Origin: Calditrichota bacterium
GTDB lineage: Bacteria > Calditrichota > Calditrichia > RBG-13-44-9 > J042
Length of the DNA: 64,000 bases
Assembly: GCA_013150955.1 (NCBI GenBank)
Contig: JAADJD010000020.1
Coordinates: 62,001-126,000 of the forward strand
Direction: 5' to 3'
Shown: positions 8,513 to 17,510 of the stretch, one piece after another
Numbering within the stretch: the stretch's first letter is position 1
Layout: each line of letters begins with the position of its first letter
The notes under the pieces: model-generated
The model's database searches: none
What the model saw: only the letters and a program-made list of their open reading frames with translations
Told to the model about the DNA's origin: nothing
Position numbers and translations under genes: made by a program

Positions 8513-10153
8513 TTATTTCAGCAATTTTTCCAGTGTGGGAATCAGCTGCTCGCCACGCAATTCCAATTCCGTGGCCAGAATGGTGCCATCGGGGCCGACC
8601 AGTAGCGGCTTGGGAATACCCCGAACCTCAAAGGTACGCGCCAGTTCGCTGTTAAACCCGCCTTCTACAAATGCGTGCAGCCAGGGCATTTTCCACTTTT
8701 TCTGCCGGAACTGGTTGACCACTTCCGGTGATTTATCAAACGACAGGCTTAGAATGATAAAGTTTCGATCTTTAAATTTTTCGTATGCCTGGTGCAGGTA
8801 AGGCATTTCCGCAATACAGGGGCCACACCAGACCGCCCAGAAATCCATTAAATAGTACTTACCGCGAAGCTGCTCACTGGAGATGACCGTTTTACCATCC
8901 AGGGAGGTGACCCGAAATTCCGGCACCAACTTCCCGACCTGTATCCGGCGATCGGGATTGTATTTTGCGATGTAATATTCAAAAATCGGATATTGTCGAT
9001 AATTCGTTGCCAGCTTCTGGTAATAACGCTGGAAGGTTGCGGCATCGCCTTTCTTTTTCGCGTCAAGCATTTGAACCAGGATCGCCGTACCGCGAACCAG
9101 CTTGAAGGGATTTTGGGTTTCGAAGGCGCCCAGATCAATGGGGAGATCCACTTCACGGGCCAGCCTGTCCAGTTCAAAAAGAACGCCATAATTGAAAATC
9201 CAGATGGGCGATTCAGGAGATAACAGGCGAACGGATTTCTCCAGCAGGGCTTTGTCTCCTGATCCGGACATCGCGAAGGCGCCTATGGTATACAACGCGG
9301 CCAGGGATTTTGTCCACTCAAACGAACTGGCACTGGCGATCTCCCAGATCTGTTTGATGAAGGGGCGCATATCATACGTGAACGGAGGAGAATCCTCGTC
9401 TCGGGTTTCCAGATATGCCTTCTTTTTCTGGAAATAATCCGAGCGAACTTTGTCGTAAAGCTGGGTGATCTGACTCATTTCCACAATGTACTGGTGATTC
9501 GGATCCACCTGCAACCACGGATCGCGTTCGCCCCGGTAGCGTGGGAACTTACCGGGATCCACGGTGATGGTAACGGTTTCTCCCTTTTTGGTATAGAGCA
9601 GCGAGTGAAAATCGCCACCGCCATCATATTCAAAGGCGTCTGCCTGATGACCGTTGATGCTGCGTTCCTCCTCCAGAAGCCCCAGCAACTGGTACCCGAT
9701 GGTATCCGCGGGCGCCGTTAACTGATAGATCCAGCGATTTCCCTGACGGGTCATGGGTTTGGCAGATTCGAACCGATATTTGTTCCAGGAGCCGATGATG
9801 CGCACCTCAGCCGGATCTTCCAGATAATCGTAAGGATACAGGGTGACGTTCAATTCAATGGGTGTGGGGGATTCTTCAAGGAGCAGGGGAATAATCCGGG
9901 ATTGATGATCCACCGCGGCAAAAGTGATTATATAGCCACCATGGGCAGGCAGTTTAACCTGAAACTGCCCCGTTTCGGAAAGCGTTAGATGGACGATCGG
10001 CTTTGGTTCCGGGGCGTCCCGGTTGACAACCTCGACAATCGCTTTCTTGAACGGTTGATTTAAAGCGGATACGACCCGTCCTTTAACAACAACTTCGGCC
10101 GGAATGTTCTGGGCAAAAATGAATGCCATGAATAAAAGAATGGCACGTTTCAT
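8513..10153 (-). CDS. Secreted TlpA/ResA-like thioredoxin-fold protein
   Basis: A 546-residue exported protein. The ATG at 10151-10153 is chosen because the G-rich AACTTGGGGGGAGTT lies directly upstream; a TTG four codons earlier is less likely. Residues 1-21 are a signal peptide. Residues ~22-110 form a carboxypeptidase-regulatory-like beta domain ('VVVKGRVVSALNQPFKKAIV'). A middle domain of ~280 residues resembles nothing I recognise. The C-terminal ~140 residues are an AhpC/TSA-TlpA fold with the redox motif 'WAVWCGPCIAEMP' (CxxC) and the cis-proline region 'VRGIPKPLLVGPDG'. It probably reduces or oxidises envelope cysteines; the exact partner is unknown. Similar domain layouts are common in Bacteroidetes. 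Confidence 0.88.
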   Translation of the reverse strand: MKRAILLFMAFIFAQNIPAEVVVKGRVVSALNQPFKKAIVEVVNRDAPEPKPIVHLTLSETGQFQVKLPAHGGYIITFAAVDHQSRIIPLLLEESPTPIELNVTLYPYDYLEDPAEVRIIGSWNKYRFESAKPMTRQGNRWIYQLTAPADTIGYQLLGLLEEERSINGHQADAFEYDGGGDFHSLLYTKKGETVTITVDPGKFPRYRGERDPWLQVDPNHQYIVEMSQITQLYDKVRSDYFQKKKAYLETRDEDSPPFTYDMRPFIKQIWEIASASSFEWTKSLAALYTIGAFAMSGSGDKALLEKSVRLLSPESPIWIFNYGVLFELDRLAREVDLPIDLGAFETQNPFKLVRGTAILVQMLDAKKKGDAATFQRYYQKLATNYRQYPIFEYYIAKYNPDRRIQVGKLVPEFRVTSLDGKTVISSEQLRGKYYLMDFWAVWCGPCIAEMPYLHQAYEKFKDRNFIILSLSFDKSPEVVNQFRQKKWKMPWLHAFVEGGFNSELARTFEVRGIPKPLLVGPDGTILATELELRGEQLIPTLEKLLK

Positions 10154-10206
10154 AACTCCCCCCAAGTTTTTATGGGTTGCTTAAAAGCAGAAAAAATGTT
10201 AGAGAC

Positions 10207-10860
10207 CTATTGTTTACCCTTGCGATGGGTGTTTTCCTGGAGGTATTCCAGATTGCGTGGATCGTCCAGAACGCTGAATGGGGCGGGATTGTAGCCAAAT
10301 ACCAGCTCGACAAATCGGTTTAAGATAAACGCGGTTGCACCCCAGATCACGTACTGATGGTAATAATAAAAATAGACTGGATAGCTGACCCCCTGGTAAG
10401 TGCGTTTTTTCATTTCAAAGAACCGATCGGTTAGGAAGATGTCCAGGGGAATTTCCAGCAGTTCGGCCACCTCGTCCCGATTGGGATGGGCCTGATAAGG
10501 ATAGGGCATGGTGGCCACAAAAGGGGTGACCAGAAAATTGGTCACCGTCAAAAAATCGTCCAGTTCTCCCAGGATGGTGAATGCGCTCCCCGGAATACCC
10601 GTCTCTTCCTCCGTTTCCCGAAGGGCAGTTTCCAGCAGACTGAGATCCTGAGCCTCGCGGGCACCTCCCGGAAAAGAGATCTGTCCCTTGTGGTGCTCCA
10701 CCGTCTCCGTGCGCAAGGTTAACAGCAGAAAAGGGCGATTGTCTTTGTTAAAAATGGGCACCAGAACCGCTGCGGATATGGCTTGCGAAGAAGCGATTTT
10801 ACGGGGCGTGTACTGGGAAAGAACCGCGGTGATCTTTTCAACGGTGTGTGAATAGTCCAT
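10207..10860 (-). CDS. Nudix hydrolase, NudL-like (CoA pyrophosphatase family)
   Basis: A 217-residue Nudix protein. The segment 'HHKGQISFPGGARE' (residues 57-69) followed by 'ALRETEEETGI' (79-89) contains the Nudix helix, and the 'LLTLRTETVEHHKGQISFPGG' region (given here only as a landmark spanning residues ~46-66) is the extra signature of the NudL/CoA-diphosphatase branch (UPF0035). Members cleave CoA and its derivatives to 3',5'-ADP and phosphopantetheine-type products. Substrate is inferred from this signature only. It follows no strong ribosome site and lies 54 nt upstream of the thioredoxin-like gene on the same strand. Confidence 0.88.
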   Translation of the reverse strand: MDYSHTVEKITAVLSQYTPRKIASSQAISAAVLVPIFNKDNRPFLLLTLRTETVEHHKGQISFPGGAREAQDLSLLETALRETEEETGIPGSAFTILGELDDFLTVTNFLVTPFVATMPYPYQAHPNRDEVAELLEIPLDIFLTDRFFEMKKRTYQGVSYPVYFYYYHQYVIWGATAFILNRFVELVFGYNPAPFSVLDDPRNLEYLQENTHRKGKQ

Positions 10861-10991
10861 GATCTTTTATTTTTATGCCTCAGACATTGCAATTTAAAAC
10901 ATCCATGCCACAAAATGCAGTGCTTTTTTATTTTGCCGATCGGGATACCTGTACGGGGATGCCCTCAGAAAGTTGCTGTTGCCTGGTGCGG

Positions 10992-11206
10992 TTAATCCAA
11001 ATAACGCATTAACCCAAACAATGCATCAAACCACGAATCACGCGAACGAAACCCAAAATATCTACAAAATCGCGCATAAACCCTGGAACATATTTTCATC
11101 CAGATGCAATCCAATGTATTTTATTGGTTTTATTTGTGTTAATTCGTGTCATTCGTAGGCTAATGCATAATCTGGAATTAAACCGCGAATGCATCATCCG
11201 GGTTTA
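10992..11206 (-). repeat. Dispersed MITE-like repeat, full copy in inverted orientation
   Basis: Reads in the opposite sense to most copies: CGCATTAACCCAAACAATGCAT, then ACCACGAATCACGCGAACGAA, a core containing TTTTCATCCAGATGCAATCC and TTTTATTTGTGTTAATTCG, then GTGTCATTCGTAGGCTAATG, CATAATCTGG and a second short arm ACCGCGAATGCATCATCCGG. The arms are complementary, so the element can fold into a long imperfect hairpin. It lies between the Nudix gene and the tRNA. Confidence 0.8.
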
Positions 11207-11235
11207 ACGGAAGGGGACGTCAGGGGAGGGGGTAC

Positions 11236-11260
11236 AAAAAAAGCCCGGTAAATCCGGGCG
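11236..11260 (-). terminator. Intrinsic terminator after secG-tRNA-Leu
   Basis: On the minus strand GCCCGGATTTACCGGGC forms a 6-7 bp GC-rich hairpin with a short loop, followed immediately by seven U residues. It ends the transcript that carries secG and tRNA-Leu. Confidence 0.93.
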
Positions 11261-11263
11261 ATC

Positions 11264-11350
11264 TGGTGCTGGCGGCGGGACTCGAACCCGCACGGGCGTA
11301 TGCCCACTACCCCCTCAAGATAGCGTGTCTGCCAATTCCACCACGCCAGC
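11264..11350 (-). tRNA. tRNA-Leu (anticodon GAG)
   Basis: An 87-nt class II tRNA with encoded CCA. The acceptor strands GCTGGCG and CGCCAGC pair perfectly. The D arm contains TGGAATTGGCAGAC, the anticodon stem CTATC/GGTAG encloses the loop TTGAGGG with anticodon GAG, a long variable arm follows (TGGGCATACGCCCG), and the T arm is GCGGGTTCGAACCCGC. It lies 26 nt downstream of secG on the same strand, and the terminator lies directly after it. Confidence 0.97.
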
Positions 11351-11376
11351 ATCCATCGTTTCGTTTCCTGAATGTT

Positions 11377-11730
11377 TTATTCTTGCGGTGGTTGTTGGGT
11401 TTCCTGATCGCCGGGTAATGGGGCAACCGGTACTGGCGATTGCTGCATCTGCTGGGTTCGATTCAACTCTTCCTGCAAGATCCGGGTGGCATCAATCCCC
11501 CGACCGCGTCCAACCAGGTTGATCAGGATGCTCAGCAACACGAACAGAATGCCCAGAACGGTGGTGGTTTTCTGTAAAAACGAGGTCGCCCCACGGGGCC
11601 CAAATACAGCCGCTCCACCCAGTCCACCAAAGGAGCTGGCCAGACCTCCCCCTTTACTGGATTGCAGTAAAATGGAGATCACCAGCAATATACAGGTCAA
11701 CACAAAAAGGATAATCAAGAAAGTGTACAT
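11377..11730 (-). CDS. secG: Preprotein translocase subunit SecG
   Basis: A 117-residue inner-membrane protein of the SecYEG channel. Two membrane segments are visible (residues ~2-22, FLIILFVLTCILLVISILLQ, and ~52-72, TTVLGILFVLLSILINLVG), linked by the family's 'QSSKGGGLASSFGG' loop. The C-terminal ~40 residues are a Gln/Pro-rich tail. A longer frame begins at 11,772, but ATG 11,728-11,730 is chosen because it opens directly on the first membrane segment and has AAGGAGG about 11 nt upstream. It is co-oriented with tRNA-Leu(GAG), the same arrangement as secG-leuU in enterobacteria. Confidence 0.95.
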   Translation of the reverse strand: MYTFLIILFVLTCILLVISILLQSSKGGGLASSFGGLGGAAVFGPRGATSFLQKTTTVLGILFVLLSILINLVGRGRGIDATRILQEELNRTQQMQQSPVPVAPLPGDQETQQPPQE

Positions 11731-11883
11731 TGACGTCGCATCCTCCTTAAAATATTTGTTTTCAGGCGGCATAATTTATAGCCACCCCTGTACCATATCA
11801 AGTGAATTTTATTTCTACACCAATGTTGGGTTGCCAGAGAAAGGGCTCCAGAACGGCGTTTTCCTGAGGAGGATTTCTGGTAA

Positions 11884-12100
11884 TAAACCCGGATTATGAA
11901 ATGGCCTACGAATTACACGAATTAAAATGAATAATCCCAGATTAAACAATAGCCTACGAATTACACGAATTATCACAAATAAAACCAATAAAATACATTG
12001 TAGTGTGTCTGGATGAAAATATTTTCCCGGATATATTCGCTATTTTGTTGATTTTTTTCGAATTCATTCGCGTGATTCGCGGTTTAATGCATTAATTGAT
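11884..12100 (+). repeat. Dispersed MITE-like repeat with a duplicated left arm
   Basis: Two left arms occur in tandem (CCTACGAATTACACGAATTA at about 11,905 and again at about 11,954), each preceded by an AATCCCAGATTA / ACCCGGATTATG-type outer end. The shared core follows (AAAACCAATAAAATACATTG, TGTCTGGATGAAAAT, ATATTCGCTATTTTG) and then the right arm ATTCATTCGCGTGATTCGCG. It is nearly identical in its core to the copy at 23,120. Confidence 0.8.
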
Positions 12101-12260
12101 AATTTTTACAGATCCGATTTTGCAATAAATGGATGCCTGCGGAAGGGCACGGTAAATTCGCCAGAATTTTTATTAATCTGGAGCAGAATCAGCAACCCGG
12201 AAGCAGGGAATGCGTTGCCATGGAAATGATCAGGGGCCCGTCGTAAAAAGAAACAACACT

Positions 12261-12289
12261 TTGCAATCCTTGCGGATATTTTTTAATAT
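12261..12289 (+). promoter_or_regulatory. Candidate sigma70-type promoter for the methylmalonyl-CoA mutase gene
   Basis: TTGCAA (12,261-12,266) and TAATAT (12,284-12,289) are separated by 17 bp, about 45 nt upstream of the gene start. This rests on consensus similarity only. Confidence 0.45.
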
Positions 12290-12332
12290 AGCATGCCATC
12301 TATTTTAGCTGATCAAAATCAGGAGCAAGGAT

Positions 12333-13997
12333 ATGTTTCAACACATAGAAAAAATTCGACAGGCCAAACAGGAGTGGCTGAAAAAGAAGAACGAAAAATC
12401 GTGCGATTTGAATTTCAAATTTGTGACCGCTTCTTCGGAACCTGTGGAATTACTGGCTACCCCGGCGGAAATTAGCGATATGGATTATTTCCGGGATTTA
12501 AATTTTCCCGGGGAATTTCCCTACACACGGGGAATTCACTATAACATGTACCGCGGTAAGTTATGGACAATGCGCCAGTTTGCCGGATTCGGTACTCCGG
12601 AAGATACTAACCGGCGATTTAAATATCTTCTGGAGAACGGTCAGACCGGCCTGTCCGTGGCCTTCGATCTGCCCACGCTGATGGGACGCGATCCGGACGA
12701 TCCCCTGAGCGAAGGGGAGGTCGGGAAGTGTGGGGTGTCGGTGGCATCGCTGCGGGACATGGAAACCCTGTTTGAAGGCATTCCCCTGGATGAAGTCAGC
12801 ACCTCCATGACCATCAACGCGCCGGCGGCCATGTTACTGGCCTTTTATCTGGCGGTGGCCGAAAAACGGGGCATTCCCTTTAGCAAACTTCGGGGCACGG
12901 TGCAGAACGATATTTTAAAAGAATACATTGCCCAGAAGGAATGGGTGTATCCCCCGGAGCCATCCATCCGGATTATTGTGGATATGATTGAGTTTTGCAC
13001 CGAGCATGTGCCTCAGTGGAATACCATCAGCATCAGCGGGTATCATATTCGGGAAGCCGGTTCCACTGCGGTGCAGGAGCTGGCGTTTACCCTGGCGGAT
13101 GGCTTTACCTACGTGGAAGCCGCGCTGGCCAGGGGATTAGAGATCGATCGGTTTGCTCCCCGACTGTCCTTCTTCTTCAATTCCCATAACGACTTTTTTG
13201 AAGAGATTGCCAAGTTCCGGGCGGCGCGACGTATCTGGGCCAAGCGCATGCGGTATAAGTACGGGGCAAAGGATCCCCGCAGCTGGAAATTGCGCTTTCA
13301 TACCCAGACCGCCGGATGCACCCTCACTGCTCAACAGCCGGAAAACAACATTGTTCGCGTGGCCTATCAGGCACTGGCAGCGGTGCTGGGCGGTACCCAG
13401 TCCCTGCACACCAATTCCATGGACGAAACCCTGGCACTTCCCAGCGAAAAGGCGGTGAAGATTGCCCTGCGTACCCAGCAAATCCTGGCGTACGAGACCG
13501 GTGTGCCGTACACCATCGATCCCCTCGGTGGCAGTTATTACGTGGAAATGCTCACCAATAAAATGGAACGGCAGGCAGAAGAATATTTCGAGAAAATTGA
13601 GCGTCTGGGCGGCGTGGTGGCTGGCATCGAAAAGGGATTCTTCCAGCAGGAAATTGCCAAAGCCGCCTATCAATATCAGCAGGAAATTGACAAAAAGGAA
13701 CGCATCATCGTTGGGGTGAACGAGTTTGTGGAGCCGGATGAGAAAATCGAAATTCCCATTCTACTCATCCCGGAAGAAGTGGAGAAGCGCCAGATTGCGC
13801 GGGTCAGAGAATTGCGGGAAAGCCGGGACAACCAGCGGGTACGTGAAACTTTAGCGGAGTTAAAATCGGCCGCCGAAGAAAACCGGAACCTGATGCCCTA
13901 TTTAATCGAATGTGCCAAGGCCTATTGCACACTGGGCGAAATGGTGAATACCCTGAAGGACGTATTTGGTGAATACGAAGAACCCACAGATTTTTAG
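12333..13997 (+). CDS. Methylmalonyl-CoA mutase, large (catalytic) subunit without B12 domain
   Basis: A 554-residue (beta/alpha)8-barrel subunit of an acyl-CoA mutase, which interconverts succinyl-CoA and methylmalonyl-CoA (or a related pair) using adenosylcobalamin. Landmarks include '[17 protein letters not shown]', '[13 protein letters not shown]', '[13 protein letters not shown]', '[10 protein letters not shown]', '[11 protein letters not shown]' and '[16 protein letters not shown]'. The YPYTRGI-like motif and the histidine of the 'YHIREAG' segment are typical of methylmalonyl- rather than isobutyryl-type enzymes, but substrate specificity is inference. The cobalamin-binding DxHxxG domain is absent, so a separate small subunit must be encoded elsewhere; none follows here. 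The ATG has AGGAGCAAGGAT just upstream. No B12 riboswitch is visible. Confidence 0.93.
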   Translation: MFQHIEKIRQAKQEWLKKKNEKSCDLNFKFVTASSEPVELLATPAEISDMDYFRDLNFPGEFPYTRGIHYNMYRGKLWTMRQFAGFGTPEDTNRRFKYLLENGQTGLSVAFDLPTLMGRDPDDPLSEGEVGKCGVSVASLRDMETLFEGIPLDEVSTSMTINAPAAMLLAFYLAVAEKRGIPFSKLRGTVQNDILKEYIAQKEWVYPPEPSIRIIVDMIEFCTEHVPQWNTISISGYHIREAGSTAVQELAFTLADGFTYVEAALARGLEIDRFAPRLSFFFNSHNDFFEEIAKFRAARRIWAKRMRYKYGAKDPRSWKLRFHTQTAGCTLTAQQPENNIVRVAYQALAAVLGGTQSLHTNSMDETLALPSEKAVKIALRTQQILAYETGVPYTIDPLGGSYYVEMLTNKMERQAEEYFEKIERLGGVVAGIEKGFFQQEIAKAAYQYQQEIDKKERIIVGVNEFVEPDEKIEIPILLIPEEVEKRQIARVRELRESRDNQRVRETLAELKSAAEENRNLMPYLIECAKAYCTLGEMVNTLKDVFGEYEEPTDF

Positions 13998-14172
13998 GAG
14001 TGGCATCGGCGGAGCCGGGGAAAAATCGGAAAGATTGTCCAATCCCATCATTGCCGGGTATAAGGCAGGATTGAGAAGCGATAGGAGCTTCGAAGCCCTG
14101 AAACTATCGCACAAACAGCAGGAGATGGATTCCCGGTTTTAGTGAGCGCCCCCCATTCTCACTACGGATAAA

Positions 14173-15078
14173 TCACCGAATTCGTGAAATCGGCGGGGTA
14201 AGGACGATCTGGGATCTGTGAACAACATACCCCGCAAACACTCCCAATCCATTGGTCACATTGCTGTAGATCTGTACCGGGTCGGAGAAAATGCTTTCTC
14301 CGGTATTTTCCTGTAGAATAAGCGAACGTTTGTACTTGAAGAACGCTTCGCTGATGCTCATGAAATTAATCTGCAGGGTGTATTCCGTCGACTGCTGAAA
14401 ATTCACATAAAAATACAGCGACAGGCGATAGGTTTTCCCATCAAAAATGGCGTCCGAGAAGAGTGCCTCCACATCCTCAAAGGTGTTTTCAACCACAAAT
14501 TGCGTCAAATACATTTCTCGAAGGAGCATCGGATCCCTGCTGTAAAAATAGACCAGATAACCCTGCGAGTTGTTTTTCGGAAAAATCGAAAGCCCCAGAT
14601 TGTAGTAATTCTTTTCTTCGGGGGGATCGGAGAACTCCAGATCCAGATAGACGGTGCTTTCCGGTTCCCCGAGTTCGATGCGAAAATCCACTTTCTTCAA
14701 AGGTACCGGGCTGGGGATTTGATCGCTGGCCGTGACCGTGTCATAACCAGCAGCGGAAACCCGAAGGGTGTAACGGGTATCTTTTTCCGGACGAAGGGTG
14801 GGGTGGGTATACCCTTCATTGTTGGGGATTAATTCCGCAAGCCGGGTGTTGTTGGCAAATAACTCCACTGTTGCATTCGCGATGCGTTCGATTTTTCCTC
14901 CCGTTTTCATACTGACACTGTTGTACACCTGTACCTGCCAGGGGGCGTCGGGTGTAAAAAAACTGTAAACCACCAGCTGGGGGGTATAGTCGGGCAATTC
15001 AATGTCCACGGGTTGTTCACAACCCGGCAGGATTATTAGCAACAGAAAAAATAGCCAGCCATGCCGAAATCCAGTCAT
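14173..15078 (-). CDS. DUF4249 domain lipoprotein
   Basis: A 301-residue exported protein with a hydrophobic signal (residues ~6-18) ending in a lipobox 'LPGC' (Cys20). It matches the DUF4249 pattern: 'LPDYTPQLVVYSFFTPD', 'VQVYNSVSM', then 'ATVELFANN', and a beta-rich remainder. DUF4249 proteins are nearly always encoded beside a TonB-dependent receptor and are thought to be its surface lipoprotein partner, analogous to SusD, though the substrate is unknown. That is the arrangement here: it starts 12 nt after the receptor's stop, with a strong AAGGGAGGAGAG ribosome site before the ATG. Confidence 0.88.
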   Translation of the reverse strand: MTGFRHGWLFFLLLIILPGCEQPVDIELPDYTPQLVVYSFFTPDAPWQVQVYNSVSMKTGGKIERIANATVELFANNTRLAELIPNNEGYTHPTLRPEKDTRYTLRVSAAGYDTVTASDQIPSPVPLKKVDFRIELGEPESTVYLDLEFSDPPEEKNYYNLGLSIFPKNNSQGYLVYFYSRDPMLLREMYLTQFVVENTFEDVEALFSDAIFDGKTYRLSLYFYVNFQQSTEYTLQINFMSISEAFFKYKRSLILQENTGESIFSDPVQIYSNVTNGLGVFAGYVVHRSQIVLTPPISRIR

Positions 15079-15090
15079 CTCTCCTCCCTT

Positions 15091-17451
15091 CTAAAAAGCG
15101 ATGCTTAAAGACAGCGATGGGATTAACGGAAACAGGCTCACCTGCTTGGGGATTCCCTTTAGACTGGGAAAATCCTGATCCACGTAAACAAAAGCGGCAT
15201 TTTTGCGGTTGTAGAGGTTGTAAATCGAAAGCGTCAGACTGGATTTGCGGGGATCTCCGGTTGGATAAAACCGCAGGGTGACATCCAGCCGGTGGTAAAC
15301 CGGGAGTTGAAATCCGTTGCGTTTACTGTAAAGATGCACCGTTCGCGTCATGTACCAGTCAGGCTTTACACCGGGAATTCTTTCGATGACCGTGTAGGTG
15401 GCAATGGGAAGCGTGGCGCGTTCCCCGCTGCGAATGATCCAGGTGAATCCCGTCTCCCATTTCTTCCCCAGCCGTCGGGTGAAGGTAATGGCCAGGTTAT
15501 GGCGACGATCATACTTGAATGGAAAGGGCTCCCCATTGTTGATCTCGTCAAACTGGCGGTTTGCCCAGGAAAGGGTGTAACTCACCCATCCAGTGGATTT
15601 GCCCTGTTTCTTTTCGATGAACACCTCCAGACCATACGCCTGGCCGCGTCCCACATAGACGTAATCTTCCCAGCTTTCTTTGGCGCGAGAAAAAATGACA
15701 CCCGGTTTGAATTCCAGCACGTTGGACAGCGTTTTGTAGTAACTCTCCAGAGAGAATGTCCAGGCTGCCGAGGGTTGGTGTACCATTCCCAGCACGATCT
15801 GGTGAGCATTTTCAGGTAGCGCCCGTGGAGTTGCTGGCATCCACAAGTCCGTGGGAAGACTGATCTGATTGTTGGTCAGCAAATGAATGAATTGTTTGAC
15901 CAGGCTGTAAGAACCTTTCAGGCTCCAGCCGGGACGAAAGCGATAGGCCATGGAAATCCGAGGTTGCAATCCCTGGAATGTGCGTTTTTTTATCCGATAG
16001 GCATCGTAGCGGAGTCCGGCATTCACTCGCAATTGCTCGTTGACTGTCCACTCGTCTTCCAGATAAAAGGCGGCCTTCCAGACGGGCGTCAGAAACAACG
16101 ATTCTTTCTTCAATTCCGGATCCACGGACTGCTCAATGTCCCCACGAATGTTCAGGGTTCCGGTATTAAATCGCTGGGAGAGCACTTCGGTACCAAACCG
16201 CAGGAAATGGGCGGGATTGGGCGTATAGTCCAGATCCATTTTAAAGCTAATGTCCTCGATACCTGTGGAGTATTTGATGGAGGCGAACAAATCTTCATCT
16301 ATATCTTTGATAGAAAATCCGGTCGCAAATTCATAGCGAGAAAAGAGTAGCATGATGTTGGCGAATAGACGTGGGGTAAAAATGTGATTCCAGCGCAGGG
16401 TGCTGGTAATGTTGCCCCAGCCAAAGAAATAATCCAGATTGAACCCGGAATTGTCCTGATAAAAATAGAGTTCGTCCTTCCCCCAGTAGGTGCTTAAAAA
16501 AATGCGGTCTCGGCTGGAAAAAATATGCTGCAATTTCGCGTTCACATCGGTGAAGTAATAACCGGGGACGCCTTCTTCCCGGGAAAAGAAAGGGCGGAGC
16601 AGCAAATCCGCATAAGTCCGGCGAGCGGCGATCATGAAAGACGTTTTCTCCTTTTTCAGGGGGCCTTCCAGGAAAATCGAGGATGAAATAATGCCCAGAT
16701 CGATCTTCCCGGAGAACTGTTTCAGGTTCCCGTCTTTCAGGCGCACATCGATCACCGAGGAAAGTCGGCCACCGTATCGTGCCGGGAATCCGCCCTTAAT
16801 AAAGCGAACGCTTTTCAGCGCCTCGCTGTGAAAAATGGAGAAGAAGCCGAATCCGTGAAAGACGTTGTAGAGGGTGGCATCATCCAGTAGCACCAGGTTT
16901 TGATCGGGACTACCGCCCCGGACGAAAATGCCGCTGGTACCATCCATTCCCGGTTGCACACCAGGCAGCAACTGGATGACCTTTAATACATCCGCTTCAC
17001 CTAAAAGGGCGGGAATTGTCCGGACTTTCAGTACCGGAATGGTAATTTGACTGGTTTGGGGTTGGCTCAAAATGGGTGGCTCGCTTTCTGCAACCACTTC
17101 AACGGCCTCTCCGGGCAGGGGCACGGGATGCAGAGAAATGGTCAATTCCAGATCCTGATCCAGGTAAAACCGCAATTCCCGGGTTTGATATCCCAGATAA
17201 CTGACTACCAGTAAAACCGAATCCCTGGGATGAACCAGGCTAAAATAGCCGTAGCCGTTGGTCGTTGTGCCCAGGCCATTGCCGGGATTGTACACATTGG
17301 CACCGATGAGTTTCTCCCCAGTTTCCGCATCCACCACGTACCCGCTGATGGTGGCCGTTTGGGCCCATAGCGCGCCAACCAGAAATAGCCCCAACAGGAT
17401 AATCCCGGGGATGCCAGGTGCCCTGAGGGCGGACTTGCACCCGGAATTCAT
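15091..17451 (-). CDS. TonB-dependent outer-membrane receptor
   Basis: A 786-residue receptor. A signal peptide (residues ~1-31) is followed by a carboxypeptidase-regulatory-like domain (~34-115: 'ISGYVVDAETGEKLIGANV', 'VSYLGYQTRE'), a plug domain (~135-235, with 'DVLKVIQLLPGVQPGMDGTS', 'GIFVRGGSPDQNLVLLDD') and a 22-strand-type beta barrel to the C-terminus, which ends in phenylalanine. It uses TonB energy to import a substrate through the outer membrane. Together with the DUF4249 lipoprotein it forms a probable uptake pair; substrate unknown. It follows maf on the same strand after about 60 nt, so the two may share a transcript. Confidence 0.93.
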   Translation of the reverse strand: MNSGCKSALRAPGIPGIILLGLFLVGALWAQTATISGYVVDAETGEKLIGANVYNPGNGLGTTTNGYGYFSLVHPRDSVLLVVSYLGYQTRELRFYLDQDLELTISLHPVPLPGEAVEVVAESEPPILSQPQTSQITIPVLKVRTIPALLGEADVLKVIQLLPGVQPGMDGTSGIFVRGGSPDQNLVLLDDATLYNVFHGFGFFSIFHSEALKSVRFIKGGFPARYGGRLSSVIDVRLKDGNLKQFSGKIDLGIISSSIFLEGPLKKEKTSFMIAARRTYADLLLRPFFSREEGVPGYYFTDVNAKLQHIFSSRDRIFLSTYWGKDELYFYQDNSGFNLDYFFGWGNITSTLRWNHIFTPRLFANIMLLFSRYEFATGFSIKDIDEDLFASIKYSTGIEDISFKMDLDYTPNPAHFLRFGTEVLSQRFNTGTLNIRGDIEQSVDPELKKESLFLTPVWKAAFYLEDEWTVNEQLRVNAGLRYDAYRIKKRTFQGLQPRISMAYRFRPGWSLKGSYSLVKQFIHLLTNNQISLPTDLWMPATPRALPENAHQIVLGMVHQPSAAWTFSLESYYKTLSNVLEFKPGVIFSRAKESWEDYVYVGRGQAYGLEVFIEKKQGKSTGWVSYTLSWANRQFDEINNGEPFPFKYDRRHNLAITFTRRLGKKWETGFTWIIRSGERATLPIATYTVIERIPGVKPDWYMTRTVHLYSKRNGFQLPVYHRLDVTLRFYPTGDPRKSSLTLSIYNLYNRKNAAFVYVDQDFPSLKGIPKQVSLFPLIPSLSLSIAF

Positions 17452-17510
17452 AAAGATATCCCCTTAATGAATGAGAACCCGTTTGAAATAACTTAGTGTG
17501 GAAAATCTGC

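Noticed and set aside
11884-12100. Possible CRISPR array from repeated ATTACACGAATTA motifs
   Set aside because: The spacing is irregular, the units are diverged, and the motifs belong to the inverted-repeat family; no cas genes are present.
12101-12332. Cobalamin riboswitch before the mutase gene
   Set aside because: No B12-box-like sequence or matching fold is visible; only a candidate promoter.
14137-14160. Terminator between the mutase and DUF4249 genes
   Set aside because: The inverted repeat (GTGAG/CTCAC) is only 5 bp with an 11-nt loop and no proper U-run.
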